64,000 nucleotides of DNA from Mycolicibacterium hodleri (GCF_025822245.1 NZ_JACKTL010000046.1:1-64000), one strand, 5' to 3'; positions 25,185-33,556 are shown, counted from the first letter of the stretch. A program made the numbers and translations. Notes: generated by a model from the sequence alone, not told the origin.

Positions 25185-25621
25185 TCGCCGATGTCCTCCA
25201 GCCATAGTTCCGGGCGCTCGGCGATGAAGTCCGTCATCATCTGGATGCACCGCTCGTCTTCGAGAACCGTAACCTCGACCCCGTTCTCGGCCAACCAGTC
25301 GTGGCCTCCGCTGAAGGTCTTGGCCTCGCCGACGACGACCGCGCCGATGTTGAATTGCCGCACCAGCCCGCTGCAGTACCAGCACGGCGAGAGCGTGGTG
25401 ACCATGATCGTCGACCGGTAGTTTCGTTGGCGGCCGGCGGCGCGGAACGCGTCGGTCTCCCCGTGCACCGACGGGTCGTCGTCCTGCACCCGGCGGTTGT
25501 GGCCGCTGCCGAGCAGCACGCCGTCGCGGCTGAACAGGGCTGCCCCGATGGGAATGCCGCCCTCCGACAATCCCTTTCGAGCCTCGTCGACGGCGACGTC
25601 GAGCATGTCCTGCGGGGTCAC
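25181..25621 (-). CDS. Cytosine deaminase, yeast Fcy1-like
   Basis: This 146-residue member of the CDA superfamily has zinc ligands His53, Cys80 and Cys83 and the proton shuttle Glu55 (HGETDAF and SPCWYC). The C-terminal part (VVVGEAKTFSGG, VTVLEDERCIQMMTDFI and ERPELWLEDIGE) follows yeast cytosine deaminase Fcy1 closely, including the final EDIGE, so it should turn cytosine into uracil. The length also fits Fcy1 (158) and not bacterial CodA. GTG 25621 overlaps the permease stop and the gene's own stop overlaps the oxygenase start, giving a three-gene operon. Confidence 0.9.
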   Translation of the reverse strand: MTPQDMLDVAVDEARKGLSEGGIPIGAALFSRDGVLLGSGHNRRVQDDDPSVHGETDAFRAAGRQRNYRSTIMVTTLSPCWYCSGLVRQFNIGAVVVGEAKTFSGGHDWLAENGVEVTVLEDERCIQMMTDFIAERPELWLEDIGE

Positions 25622-27018
25622 GGTGCTACGCGCTCGGCGGCGATCTTGGATCGGCAGGCCACCAGATATACGCCGCCGGCGATCAGGAAGCCGACGAAGA
25701 ACGTGATGTCGCCGAGCTGGGGCGCTCCCCGGGCGATGAACCCGACGAACTTCTCCTGGTTGGAGAAGAGCAGGACCGACACCACGAGGCCGATCGCGAA
25801 CGACGCGAGGCCGGGCCAGTTCGCGTAGGACCGGTCGTAGAGGAACCCGGCGACCGCCTGCCCCCGCCGCAGGTACTGGTCGGCGAACACCACCCCGAGC
25901 CACGGCCCAATCCAGTAGGCGATGATCAGCAGGAACGCCTCGTAGCTCGCGGCGGCGTCGGGCAGCGCCCACCAGGCCACCAGGAAACCTGCCACCCCGA
26001 AGAACACCGTCACCAGCGCGCGGGCGATGTGGGCAGGCAACTTGACGCCGATAGTCACGAATGCCATTGCGCCGGAATAGATGTTGATCGAGTTGGCGGC
26101 GATCGCGCCGATTGCGATGGCCAGCAGCGTCGCCTTGGCGATCGGGGAGGCGAGTTCCCCCACGAACGCCTCGGTGGGATTCTCCGACAGCGCGGGCCCG
26201 ATGGTCACCGACGCCGCACCGACGATCTCCAGCAGCACACAGGACAGGAAGAGGCCGGCGGAGGCGAAGAACCCGGTCCGCGCGGTCGACACGGTCGAGG
26301 GCAGGTAACGGGTGTAGTCCGCCGCATACGGCGTCCATCCCGCGGCGTATCCGAAGGCCGTGCCGACGGTCAGCAGGAACCCGCCCATCGAGCCGTCGCC
26401 GACGAAGGGTTCCAGGGCGGGGGCGCCGAAGTTCGACTTGGTGAGAATGGCAACCGAGGCGACCGCGAAGATCACGGCCAGCACCGGGAACGACCACCGT
26501 TCGAACGCCTGCACCAGGTTGTGCCCGAAGAAGGCGAACGCGGTCTGGACGAGCACGATGACGATCAACCCGACCAGCGGTCCGATGCCGAACAGCGCGG
26601 CCAGGGCGTAGGCGCCGCTGACGCTGTTGGTCGCGAACCAGCCCACCCCGGCCGTCACCGACATCAGAACCGCCGGCACACCGTTGCCCTTGAAGCCGAA
26701 GGGCAGGCGGCCCAACACCATCTGCGGGACACCGTGCAGCGGGCCGCGCGCAGAGAGGAAGTAGTGCGCGAGGGCGCCGAGCCCCGTGCCGATGAGGATG
26801 CCGAGGACGGCCTGCCAGAAGCTCATGCCGTACACGGAGACGGCGAGCACGCCGACGAAGATCGTCGCGAATTCGAGGTTGGGCGAGGTCCACGTCCAGA
26901 AGAGCTGGCTCGGCTTGCCGTGGCGGTCGGCCTCGGCGATGAATTCGTTGCCGCCGGGCTCCACCGCAGCGATCTTGTTGCGGTAGGAGCCGTCGGTGGT
27001 GGGCTCGGCCGTGGTCAT
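25618..27018 (-). CDS. NCS1-family cytosine/purine permease (CodB-like)
   Basis: The 466-residue protein has about 12 predicted membrane segments and the nucleobase:cation symporter-1 (NCS1) pattern. It contains LFWTWTSPNLEFATIFVG, PQMVLGRLPFGFKGNGVPA, and AADYTRYLP near the substrate site. It likely imports cytosine or a related base with a cation. The ATG at 27018 gives MTTAEPTTDGSYRNKIA. It is the first gene of the permease-deaminase-oxygenase operon (4-base overlaps), in which the permease delivers substrate to the deaminase. It is divergent from a molybdoenzyme-type gene with a 94-base gap. Confidence 0.92.
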   Translation of the reverse strand: MTTAEPTTDGSYRNKIAAVEPGGNEFIAEADRHGKPSQLFWTWTSPNLEFATIFVGVLAVSVYGMSFWQAVLGILIGTGLGALAHYFLSARGPLHGVPQMVLGRLPFGFKGNGVPAVLMSVTAGVGWFATNSVSGAYALAALFGIGPLVGLIVIVLVQTAFAFFGHNLVQAFERWSFPVLAVIFAVASVAILTKSNFGAPALEPFVGDGSMGGFLLTVGTAFGYAAGWTPYAADYTRYLPSTVSTARTGFFASAGLFLSCVLLEIVGAASVTIGPALSENPTEAFVGELASPIAKATLLAIAIGAIAANSINIYSGAMAFVTIGVKLPAHIARALVTVFFGVAGFLVAWWALPDAAASYEAFLLIIAYWIGPWLGVVFADQYLRRGQAVAGFLYDRSYANWPGLASFAIGLVVSVLLFSNQEKFVGFIARGAPQLGDITFFVGFLIAGGVYLVACRSKIAAERVAP

Positions 27019-27112
27019 GAATGCACCGTCATGCGTACACCGTCGCCCGACGTGCGCGTCCCCGCAACTCGACCCGCGGCGTCCGGGCGCGCACCGGCAA
27101 CGAATCACCACC

Positions 27113-28687
27113 ATGACTTCGCCGGCGACATCCCCGACACCCGTCTCCGCCGGACGCGCCGCGGCAACCGGGCTCGTCGCCGTCGCCGCCGCCCTCGGGG
27201 CGGGCCACCTCGTCGCGGGACTGCTGCTGAGGCCGGCGGCGTCACCCTTCTTCGCGGTGGGCAACGCCGCCATCGACCGGACGCCCACGCCGGTCAAGAA
27301 CTTCGCAGTCGAGAACTTCGGTACCAACGACAAGCCGGCACTGCTGATCGGCATGGCCGTCGTCTTGGCTCTGTTCGGGATGGTGGTGGGGCTGGCGTCA
27401 CGCCGCAGCGCGATTCCCGGTCTCGTGGCCATCGTCGTCATCGGCGTCGTCGGGGCACTGGCGGTGCACGAACAGTCGACCGGCCCCCTCGGTCTGCTGG
27501 CGCCCGCCGCCGCACTGGCCGCCGGTGTCGGCGTGTTCTGGTGGCTGCACGGGCGAGCCCACCCGCGCGCCGCCGGCGTCGCGCCGCCGAACGCGTGGGG
27601 GCGACGACGCTTCCTGCTGAGCTCGGTCGCCGCGGCAGTGGGCGCCGTCGTCGCCGGCGCAGGTGGCTTCGCCCTGGCGCGTCGGGTCGACGTCGCCGCG
27701 TCACGACGGGCGGTCGGCGAGCTGGTGCCGACCACACCGGCGCCGCCGATCCCCCCTGGCGCCGCGTTTCCCGAGCTGGGTACTCCGACGTTCCTCACCC
27801 CGGCGGCGGACTTCTACCGAATCGACGTCAACCTGGAGGTACCGCAACTACGTGCCGAGGACGCCACGCTGCGCATCACCGGCATGGTCGACGAGCCGCT
27901 GGAGTTCACCTTCGCCGAGATCCGCGCCATGCCGCTGGCGGAGCAGACGATCACGATGACGTGCGTGTCGAACGAGGTCGGCGGACCCTACGTCTCGACC
28001 GGCACCTTCATCGGGGTACCGCTGCTCGACCTGCTCGACCGAGCGGGGATTCAGAACGGCGCCCAGCAGGTGGTCGGGCATTCGGTCGACGGGTTCACCC
28101 TTGGCACGCCGCTGGATCTGCTGCGCGCCACCGGCAAGCAAGCGATGCTCGCGATCGGCATGAATCGCGAGGCGTTGCTGCCCGAGCACGGCTTCCCGAT
28201 GCGGACCGTCGTGCCCGGGCTGTACGGATACGTGTCGGCGACGAAGTGGCTGACCGAACTGGAGCTGACCACCTATGACGTGAAGCCCTATTGGGTCGAG
28301 CGCGGGTGGGACGGTCAGCCGCCGGGGGTCGTGCCGATCAAGATCTCGTCGCGCATCGACGCACCGACGGCCTTCCAGCAGCTGTCCGGCCCCCAGGTCA
28401 CCGTCGCGGGTACCGCGTGGGCGCAGGGCCGCGGCATCAGCCGGGTCGAGCTACGCGTCGACGGCGGCGAATGGCAGCAGGCCGAGCTGGGCGCCGAGGT
28501 CAACCGAAACACCTGGCGGATGTTCAAGCTGACCACGACGCTGTCACCGGGCCAGCACACCGTCACCTCACGCGCCTACGACGGCGACGGCGTGATGCAG
28601 AGCGAGGAACGCCTGCGGTTGATCAACCCCGGCCCGGTGCCGGACGGCTCGACGGGCTGGCAGTCGATGATCTTCACCGTCGCCTGA
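27113..28687 (+). CDS. Molybdopterin-dependent oxidoreductase, sulfite-oxidase family, membrane-anchored
   Basis: The 524-residue protein has three or four membrane helices in the first 140 residues. An arginine-rich stretch GRRRFLLSSVAAAV like a Tat signal is at about 162. After that comes a sulfite-oxidase-type catalytic domain (250-400, molybdenum ligand Cys in TMTCVSNEVGG) and a C-terminal Ig-like dimerisation domain. Typical motifs are GYVSATKWLTELELTTYD and WVERGWDGQPP. It would work outside the membrane as an oxidase of sulfite or a similar substrate. Mtb Rv0218 has a similar plan, from memory. Several ATG/GTG codons lie upstream, and ATG 27113 fits the first helix best. Confidence 0.88.
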   Translation: MTSPATSPTPVSAGRAAATGLVAVAAALGAGHLVAGLLLRPAASPFFAVGNAAIDRTPTPVKNFAVENFGTNDKPALLIGMAVVLALFGMVVGLASRRSAIPGLVAIVVIGVVGALAVHEQSTGPLGLLAPAAALAAGVGVFWWLHGRAHPRAAGVAPPNAWGRRRFLLSSVAAAVGAVVAGAGGFALARRVDVAASRRAVGELVPTTPAPPIPPGAAFPELGTPTFLTPAADFYRIDVNLEVPQLRAEDATLRITGMVDEPLEFTFAEIRAMPLAEQTITMTCVSNEVGGPYVSTGTFIGVPLLDLLDRAGIQNGAQQVVGHSVDGFTLGTPLDLLRATGKQAMLAIGMNREALLPEHGFPMRTVVPGLYGYVSATKWLTELELTTYDVKPYWVERGWDGQPPGVVPIKISSRIDAPTAFQQLSGPQVTVAGTAWAQGRGISRVELRVDGGEWQQAELGAEVNRNTWRMFKLTTTLSPGQHTVTSRAYDGDGVMQSEERLRLINPGPVPDGSTGWQSMIFTVA

Positions 28688-28701
28688 CGCGCCCGCCCGG
28701 A

Positions 28702-29334
28702 TCAGTCGAACTGGGGCGACTCGTTGCGGGTGCGCTTGAGCTCGTAGAAATGCGGATATCCGGCGAAGATCACCGACGCGTCCCACAGCTTGCCGGCCTC
28801 CTCGCCGCGCGGGATGCGGGAGAGCACCGGCCCGAAGAAGGCGACTCCGTTGACGTGGATGGTTGGCGTGCCGACGTCGTCGCCGACCGCGTCCATGCCC
28901 TCGTGGTGGCTCTTGCGGAGGGCGTCGTCGAACTTGTCGCTGGTGGCCGCCTCGGCCAGCTCGGCGGGCAGCCCGACTTCCTCGAGCGACTCGGCGATGA
29001 CCCGCTCGAAGTCGGGGTCGGTCTCGCGGTAGCCCTGGTTGTGGATCTTGGTGCCCATCGCGGTGTACAGCGGGCCAAGGATCTCGTTGCCCTTGGCCTG
29101 CTCGGCGGCGATCGCCACCCGCACGGGGCCCCAGGCCTTCTTCATCATCTCCTTGTACTCGTCGGGGAGGTCACGTCCCTCGTTGAGCACCGCAAGACTC
29201 ATCACCTGGAACTTCACGTCGATGTCGCGCACCTTCTGGACCTCGAGGATCCAGCGTGAGGTGATCCAGCACCACGGGCACAGGGGGTCGAACCAAAAAC
29301 CGGCTTCATCTCTCTGGGCGGACTTTTCGGCCAT
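28702..29334 (-). CDS. Mycoredoxin-2-like DsbA-fold oxidoreductase (Rv2466c-like)
   Basis: This 210-residue thioredoxin-fold protein has an inserted helical domain of the DsbA type and the active site CPWC with Cys19 and Cys22, the same positions I recall in Rv2466c (mycoredoxin-2). That enzyme reduces mycothiol-linked disulfides and activates the prodrug TP053. The cis-Pro loop is GVGTPTIHVNG-like (VGTPTIHVNG). It is a cytoplasmic enzyme without signal peptide. The ATG 29334 is preceded by GAGAGGA. It is divergent from pepN as in M. tuberculosis. Confidence 0.93.
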   Translation of the reverse strand: MAEKSAQRDEAGFWFDPLCPWCWITSRWILEVQKVRDIDVKFQVMSLAVLNEGRDLPDEYKEMMKKAWGPVRVAIAAEQAKGNEILGPLYTAMGTKIHNQGYRETDPDFERVIAESLEEVGLPAELAEAATSDKFDDALRKSHHEGMDAVGDDVGTPTIHVNGVAFFGPVLSRIPRGEEAGKLWDASVIFAGYPHFYELKRTRNESPQFD

Positions 29335-29442
29335 CGTCAAATCCTCTCGTGGGGCGTACGGGTCAGATGTGGGCACAACTCCGTTCAGCTCAACTATGCA
29401 CGCCCCGCCCATGTTCCCGAAGTACGTCTAGGCTTGGCCGAC

Positions 29443-32001
29443 GTGGCACTTCCCAACCTCACTCGCGACCAGGCGGCCGAGCGCGCGGCGCTCGTCGCAG
29501 TAGACAACTACCGGATCGCACTCGATCTGACCGAGGGCGGTGGGCGGACCTTCCGGTCGACGACCACCGTCACGTTCGACGCCACGGCCGGCGCGGACAC
29601 CGTCATCGACCTGGCCGCCGACACCGTCCGCAGCGCCACCCTCAACGGCGTGGACGTCGACGTGACCGGCTACGACGAGTCCACCGGCATCCCGCTCGTC
29701 GGCCTCGCCGAGCACAACGTGGTCGTGGTGGACGCCGACTGCCGCTACTCCAACACCGGCGAGGGCCTGCACCGGTTCGTCGACCCGGTCGACGACGAGG
29801 TGTACCTGTACTCGCAGTTCGAGACGGCCGACGCCAAGCGGATGTTCGCCTGCTTCGACCAGCCGGACCTCAAGGCCACCTTCGACGTCTCCGTCACCGC
29901 CCCCGCCCACTGGCAGGTGATCTCCAACGGCGCCACGGCATCGGTGGACGACGGCGTCCACACGTTCGTCACCACGCCCAAGATGAGCACCTACCTCGTC
30001 GCGCTCATCGCCGGCCCGTACGCCCGCTGGGACGACGTGTACTCCGACGAGCACGGCGACATCCCGCTCGGCATCTTCTGCCGCGGCTCGCTCGCCGAGT
30101 ACATGGACGCCGAGCGATTGTTCACCGAGACCAAGCAGGGCTTCGGCTTCTACCACCAGAACTTCGGCGTGCCATACGCTTTCGGCAAGTACGACCAGCT
30201 GTTCGTCCCGGAGTTCAACGCCGGTGCCATGGAGAACGCCGGCGCCGTGACGTTCCTGGAGGACTACGTCTTCCGCAGCAAAGTGACCCGTTACAGCTAC
30301 GAACGGCGCGCCGAGACGGTGCTCCACGAGATGGCGCACATGTGGTTCGGCGACTTGGTCACCATGCAGTGGTGGGACGACCTCTGGCTCAACGAGTCCT
30401 TCGCCACCTTCGCCTCGGTGCTGTGCCAAAGCGAGGCAACGGAATACAAGGCCGCGTGGACCACGTTCGCCAACGTCGAGAAGTCGTGGGCCTACCGGCA
30501 GGACCAGTTGCCGTCGACCCACCCGGTCGCCGCGGACATCCCCGATCTGCATGCCGTCGAGGTCAACTTCGACGGCATCACCTACGCCAAGGGCGCCAGC
30601 GTCCTGAAGCAACTCGTCGCCTACGTGGGCCTCGAGGCGTTCCTGGCGGGCCTGCGCGACTACTTCCGCGACCATGCCTTCGCCAACGCCACGTTCGGCG
30701 ATCTCCTTGGGGCACTGGAGAAGTCGTCCGGCCGCGACCTGTCGCACTGGGGCCGCCAGTGGCTCAAGACCACCGGCCTGAACACGTTGCGGGCCAACTT
30801 CGACGTCGACGGTGACGGCACGTTCACCCGCTTCGCGATCGACCAGAGCGGCGCGGCACCCGGGGCCGGCGAGACCCGCGTCCACCGCCTGGCCGTCGGC
30901 ATCTACGACGACGACGGCTCGGGCAAGCTGGTGCGCACCCACCGCGAGGAACTCGACGTGGAGGGTTCGAGCACCGACGTGCCTGCCCTGCAGGGGGTGT
31001 CGCGGGGTCAGCTGATCCTGGTCAACGACGACGACCTGACGTACTGCTCGCTGCGCCTGGACCCGGTGTCGTTGCAGACGGTGCTGACCCGCATCGCCGA
31101 CATCTCCGACTCGCTCCCCCGCACGCTGGCGTGGTCGGCGGCCTGGGAGATGACGCGCGAAGCCGAGATGAAGGCCCGCGACTTCGTCGAGCTGGTCAAG
31201 GGCGGCGTGCACGCCGAGACCGAGGTCGGCGTCGCGCAGCGCCTCCTGCTGCAGGCCCAGACCGCCCTGAACGCCTACGCCGATCCGGACTGGGCGTGCT
31301 CGCAGGGCTGGCCGGCGTTCGCCGATCGGCTCCTGGAGCTGGCCCGCGCGGCCGAGGCGGGCTCGGACTTCCAGCTGGCCTACGTCAACGCGCTGTGCAC
31401 CTCGGCGTTGTCGCTGCGGCACACGGCGGTGCTGGCGGCACTGCTCGACACCGATCCCGCCGACCTGGAGTTGCCGGGCCTGACCGTCGACACCGACTTG
31501 AGGTGGCGCATCGTCACCGCATTGGCCGCCGGCGGCGACGTCGACGAGAACGGCACCGACACTCCGTTCATCGACGCCGAGGCGCAGCGCGATCCCACCG
31601 CCGCCGGACGGCGGAACGCGGCGGCCGCCTCGGCCGCCCGTCCGCAGGCAGCGGTCAAGGAGGCGGCGTGGCAGCAGGTGATCGAGGACGACACCCTGGC
31701 CAACATCACCACCAGGGCGATCGTGACGGGCTTCGTGCAGCCCGGCCAAGCCGCGTTGCTCAAGCCGTTCGGCGAGAAGTACTTCGACGCGATCCTCGGA
31801 GTCTGGGAGCGACGTTCCAGCGAGGTGGCCCAGACGGTCGTCATCGGCCTGTACCCGTCGTCGGACGTCAGCCAAGACGGCCTTGACGCGGCCGACCGCT
31901 TCCTGGCCGGAGAGGTCCCACCGGCGCTGCGCCGGTTGGTGATCGAGGGCCGCGCCGGCGTCGAGCGGGCACTGCGGGCGCGCGCGTTCGACGCGTCCTG
32001 A
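29443..32001 (+). CDS. pepN: Aminopeptidase N (M1 metallopeptidase)
   Basis: PepN removes N-terminal amino acids from peptides in the cytoplasm. The 852-residue M1 enzyme has the exopeptidase motif GAMEN at 261-265 and the zinc site HEMAH...E (His295, Glu296, His299, Glu318 in LWLNESF). The C-terminal ERAP1-like domain covers about 520-850. GTG 29443 gives MALPNLTRDQAAER, the start expected from the Mtb PepN protein. TTG 29434 is less likely. It is transcribed divergently from the mycoredoxin-2 gene, as in Rv2466c-Rv2467. Confidence 0.97.
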   Translation: MALPNLTRDQAAERAALVAVDNYRIALDLTEGGGRTFRSTTTVTFDATAGADTVIDLAADTVRSATLNGVDVDVTGYDESTGIPLVGLAEHNVVVVDADCRYSNTGEGLHRFVDPVDDEVYLYSQFETADAKRMFACFDQPDLKATFDVSVTAPAHWQVISNGATASVDDGVHTFVTTPKMSTYLVALIAGPYARWDDVYSDEHGDIPLGIFCRGSLAEYMDAERLFTETKQGFGFYHQNFGVPYAFGKYDQLFVPEFNAGAMENAGAVTFLEDYVFRSKVTRYSYERRAETVLHEMAHMWFGDLVTMQWWDDLWLNESFATFASVLCQSEATEYKAAWTTFANVEKSWAYRQDQLPSTHPVAADIPDLHAVEVNFDGITYAKGASVLKQLVAYVGLEAFLAGLRDYFRDHAFANATFGDLLGALEKSSGRDLSHWGRQWLKTTGLNTLRANFDVDGDGTFTRFAIDQSGAAPGAGETRVHRLAVGIYDDDGSGKLVRTHREELDVEGSSTDVPALQGVSRGQLILVNDDDLTYCSLRLDPVSLQTVLTRIADISDSLPRTLAWSAAWEMTREAEMKARDFVELVKGGVHAETEVGVAQRLLLQAQTALNAYADPDWACSQGWPAFADRLLELARAAEAGSDFQLAYVNALCTSALSLRHTAVLAALLDTDPADLELPGLTVDTDLRWRIVTALAAGGDVDENGTDTPFIDAEAQRDPTAAGRRNAAAASAARPQAAVKEAAWQQVIEDDTLANITTRAIVTGFVQPGQAALLKPFGEKYFDAILGVWERRSSEVAQTVVIGLYPSSDVSQDGLDAADRFLAGEVPPALRRLVIEGRAGVERALRARAFDAS

Positions 32002-32050
32002 CCGGGGCCGCCTCACCGAGTTTCGGCGGTTCGTCACCTACGCTCGCGCC

Positions 32051-32431
32051 ATGGTTGCCTCGAACAGTCGCCGAGCGCGCGCGGCCCGCAGGCGCAAGCG
32101 ACGGATGGACAGTGCCGAGAACGACCTGACCACCGAGGAGTGGGCGGCGATCAGGGCGTTGTGGGGCGGGTGCGCCTACTGCGGGGCGTCTGACCGCCCG
32201 CTGCAGCGCGACTGCGTCATGGCCATCTCGCGCGGCGGGCGCTACACGCTGGACAACGTGGTGCCCGCCTGCGCGGCGTGCAACGCCAGCAAGTGCAACG
32301 ACGAAGTGACCGCGTGGCTGCGGCGCAAGCGCCTCGACGAGCGCGCCTTCCTCGAGCGGTACGTGCACATCCGGCGTGAGCTCGTGAGTGCTGCAGCAAA
32401 CATGACCGTAGTCGACGTCGCACAAATCTGA
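32051..32431 (+). CDS. Small HNH-nuclease domain protein with altered DH motif
   Basis: The 126-residue protein has a basic N-terminus and an HNH-type zinc knuckle: CAYCG, ISRGGRYTLDNVVPAC and ACNASK. The usual catalytic D-H-[VI] is replaced by D-C-V (QRDCVMAISRGG), so it may be inactive as a nuclease, or use another residue. Cysteine pairs for a structural zinc are present. The gene is only 49 bases after pepN and may be transcribed with it. Function is unknown. A second, normal HNH protein is encoded at 33.6-34.2 kb. Confidence 0.8.
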   Translation: MVASNSRRARAARRRKRRMDSAENDLTTEEWAAIRALWGGCAYCGASDRPLQRDCVMAISRGGRYTLDNVVPACAACNASKCNDEVTAWLRRKRLDERAFLERYVHIRRELVSAAANMTVVDVAQI

Positions 32432-32513
32432 CGTCCTCGGACCTCGGCACCTCGTCCCGATCCAGGCGGTGGTGAGCGCAACATCACACGTCAGAGCTTG
32501 ATTAACCTCGATT

Positions 32514-32519
32514 TAACAT
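32514..32519 (+). promoter_or_regulatory. Candidate -10 element of the small-peptide transcript
   Basis: TAACAT in an A/T-rich stretch after the HNH gene fits the TANNNT -10 consensus. The expected start of transcription is near 32526, just before the structured leader at 32529. No good -35 is seen, which is common in mycobacteria. Confidence 0.4.
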
Positions 32520-32528
32520 GGACGATTA

Positions 32529-32580
32529 GAGGGTCTGCCAGCGGGATGATCCCCGTGTTGGCGACGCGACAGCAACCCTC
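32529..32580 (+). ncRNA. Structured leader (possible regulatory RNA) upstream of the 46-aa peptide gene
   Basis: GAGGGT (32529-32534) pairs with ACCCTC (32575-32580), the adjoining CTG pairs with CAG (32570-32572), and the interior can form CCAG-CGGG...CCCC-TTGG. The element starts just after a candidate -10 box and ends 37 bases before the peptide start. No known riboswitch class was recognised. Confidence 0.4.
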
Positions 32581-32616
32581 GTCCTGTGATCCAGGGCACA
32601 ATCAAGGAGTACCAGG

Positions 32617-32757
32617 ATGCCATTTCCGCGTTTGCGCGCCGAACTGACGCGCTCGATGAACCGCCGCCGCCTCTACGCACGAATCAACGCACTTCCCGAT
32701 TCGACGGTGCGCGAAGAGCTGCTGGCCATCGCCCAGCGGCACGACGAAGACAACTGA
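32617..32757 (+). CDS. Conserved-looking small basic protein (46 residues)
   Basis: The frame ATG 32617 to TGA 32757 encodes MPFPRLRAELTRSMNRRRLY, then ARINALPDSTVREELLAIAQ and RHDEDN. AAGGAG is 9 bases before the start. The peptide is basic in the first half, acidic at the end and mostly helical, with no membrane segment. The gene sits between a leader that can fold and a perfect 13-bp terminator, so it looks like an independent transcription unit. Small proteins of this kind are known in this place in mycobacteria (near Rv2468c, from memory), but I do not know a function. Confidence 0.75.
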   Translation: MPFPRLRAELTRSMNRRRLYARINALPDSTVREELLAIAQRHDEDN

Positions 32758-32772
32758 CGTACGCACGACTCA

Positions 32773-32803
32773 AAAGCCGGTGACCACGAGGGTCACCGGC
32801 TTT
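32773..32803. terminator. 13-bp terminator hairpin after the small peptide gene
   Basis: AAAGCCGGTGACC (32773-32785) and GGTCACCGGCTTT (32791-32803) pair perfectly around the loop ACGAG. The stem carries A's on one side and T's on the other, so it can end transcription from both the peptide gene and the convergent DUF5130-like gene. Confidence 0.9.
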
Positions 32804-32826
32804 CGTCGTCTTTGGAGTGAAAGGTC

Positions 32827-33309
32827 CTAGCGGGGTGAGACGCCGGCGCTGAGGACGCGCACGGCGCTGATGAGCCCGTCGACGAGGTTGCCCTCTCGGA
32901 ACGACGCGGCAGCCGCCGAGACGCCGAGCGGTGCGGCCTCTTCGATGCCGCGGCCCTTCACCTCGGACCCGTAGACCACTTCGATGGCCTTCTGGTTCGG
33001 GGAGACGGCCAGCAACACGGCGTTGTCCGGCGTGGGCACCCTGGCCAGGATCTCGCGCGCGGTGGCCGCGGTGTCGGCACCCAGCCCGCCCACGTAGACG
33101 GCGAAGCGTGCCTTGGCCGCCCGCGACCCGTACTTCAGGGCGTCGTCGAGGACGACGAGATCCTTGACGGGGAACGGGTAATGCACCGACAGCTCACCGG
33201 GTTCGGTGACACCGGAGATGCGTCCGCTGGCGGTGTAGGCGTAGCCGTAGGGCAGTACCTCGGACTCTTTCTTCGCGATCTCGGTCGAATGTTCGCTACC
33301 ACTTGCCAC
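32827..33309 (-). CDS. DUF5130/TPM-like protein (Rv2468c-like)
   Basis: The 160-residue protein matches the mycobacterial DUF5130 type, a TPM/phosphatase-like alpha-beta fold. Segments are SVHYPFPVKDLVVLDDALKY, FAVYVGGLGADTAATAREIL and PNQKAIEVVYGSEVKGRGIE. No catalytic residues are obvious. GTG 33309 is chosen because GGGAGG lies 8 bases before it. A GTG at 33318 has this signal too close. The N-terminus overlaps the end of the small membrane protein gene by 14 bases, so the two are probably one operon with the HNH gene upstream. Location matches Rv2468c. Confidence 0.8.
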   Translation of the reverse strand: MASGSEHSTEIAKKESEVLPYGYAYTASGRISGVTEPGELSVHYPFPVKDLVVLDDALKYGSRAAKARFAVYVGGLGADTAATAREILARVPTPDNAVLLAVSPNQKAIEVVYGSEVKGRGIEEAAPLGVSAAAASFREGNLVDGLISAVRVLSAGVSPR

Positions 33310-33517
33310 TTGCGCCACCTCCCACCGTCAGATGCGTTCCGTGGCCGTGATCGGCCGGTTCGTCGGAGGCCCAGAGGATCGGTTCGTGGGTCCACTCGTC
33401 GGTCAACTTGTACGTCGCTGGGTGCGGGCCCTTGCGCCTGAAGATCAAGGCAGCCAAGACCAGGGCCAGAAGCAGCGGGACCCCGCCGAGCAGCGAGTGG
33501 GTAAGTGCTGTGCTCAC
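33296..33517 (-). CDS. Small single-span membrane protein
   Basis: This 73-residue protein has one hydrophobic segment (LLGGVPLLLALVLAALIF, 9-26) with an RRKG positive flank. A C-terminal domain with KLTDEWTHEPILWASDEP and a His/Gly-rich end (HGHGTHLTVGGG) follows. It starts with GTG at 33517. The end overlaps the DUF5130-like gene by 14 bases and the HNH gene ends 39 bases upstream, so the three form an operon. I do not recognise a characterised family, but the Trp/Pro-rich segment looks conserved. Confidence 0.75.
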   Translation of the reverse strand: MSTALTHSLLGGVPLLLALVLAALIFRRKGPHPATYKLTDEWTHEPILWASDEPADHGHGTHLTVGGGASGKW

Positions 33518-33556
33518 ATCGCAAACCGTATCTCAATACCCATCGGGGATGCCCAC

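Noticed and set aside
29428..32037. 869-codon minus-strand frame opposite pepN
   Set aside because: It is a shadow with Val/Arg/Gly/His bias and no domain. The plus strand carries GAMEN and HEMAH motifs of an M1 peptidase.
32529..32580. Known riboswitch (cobalamin, ydaO, SAM-IV, ZTP or M-box)
   Set aside because: The conserved core sequences of these classes that I know are absent. The leader stays unclassified.
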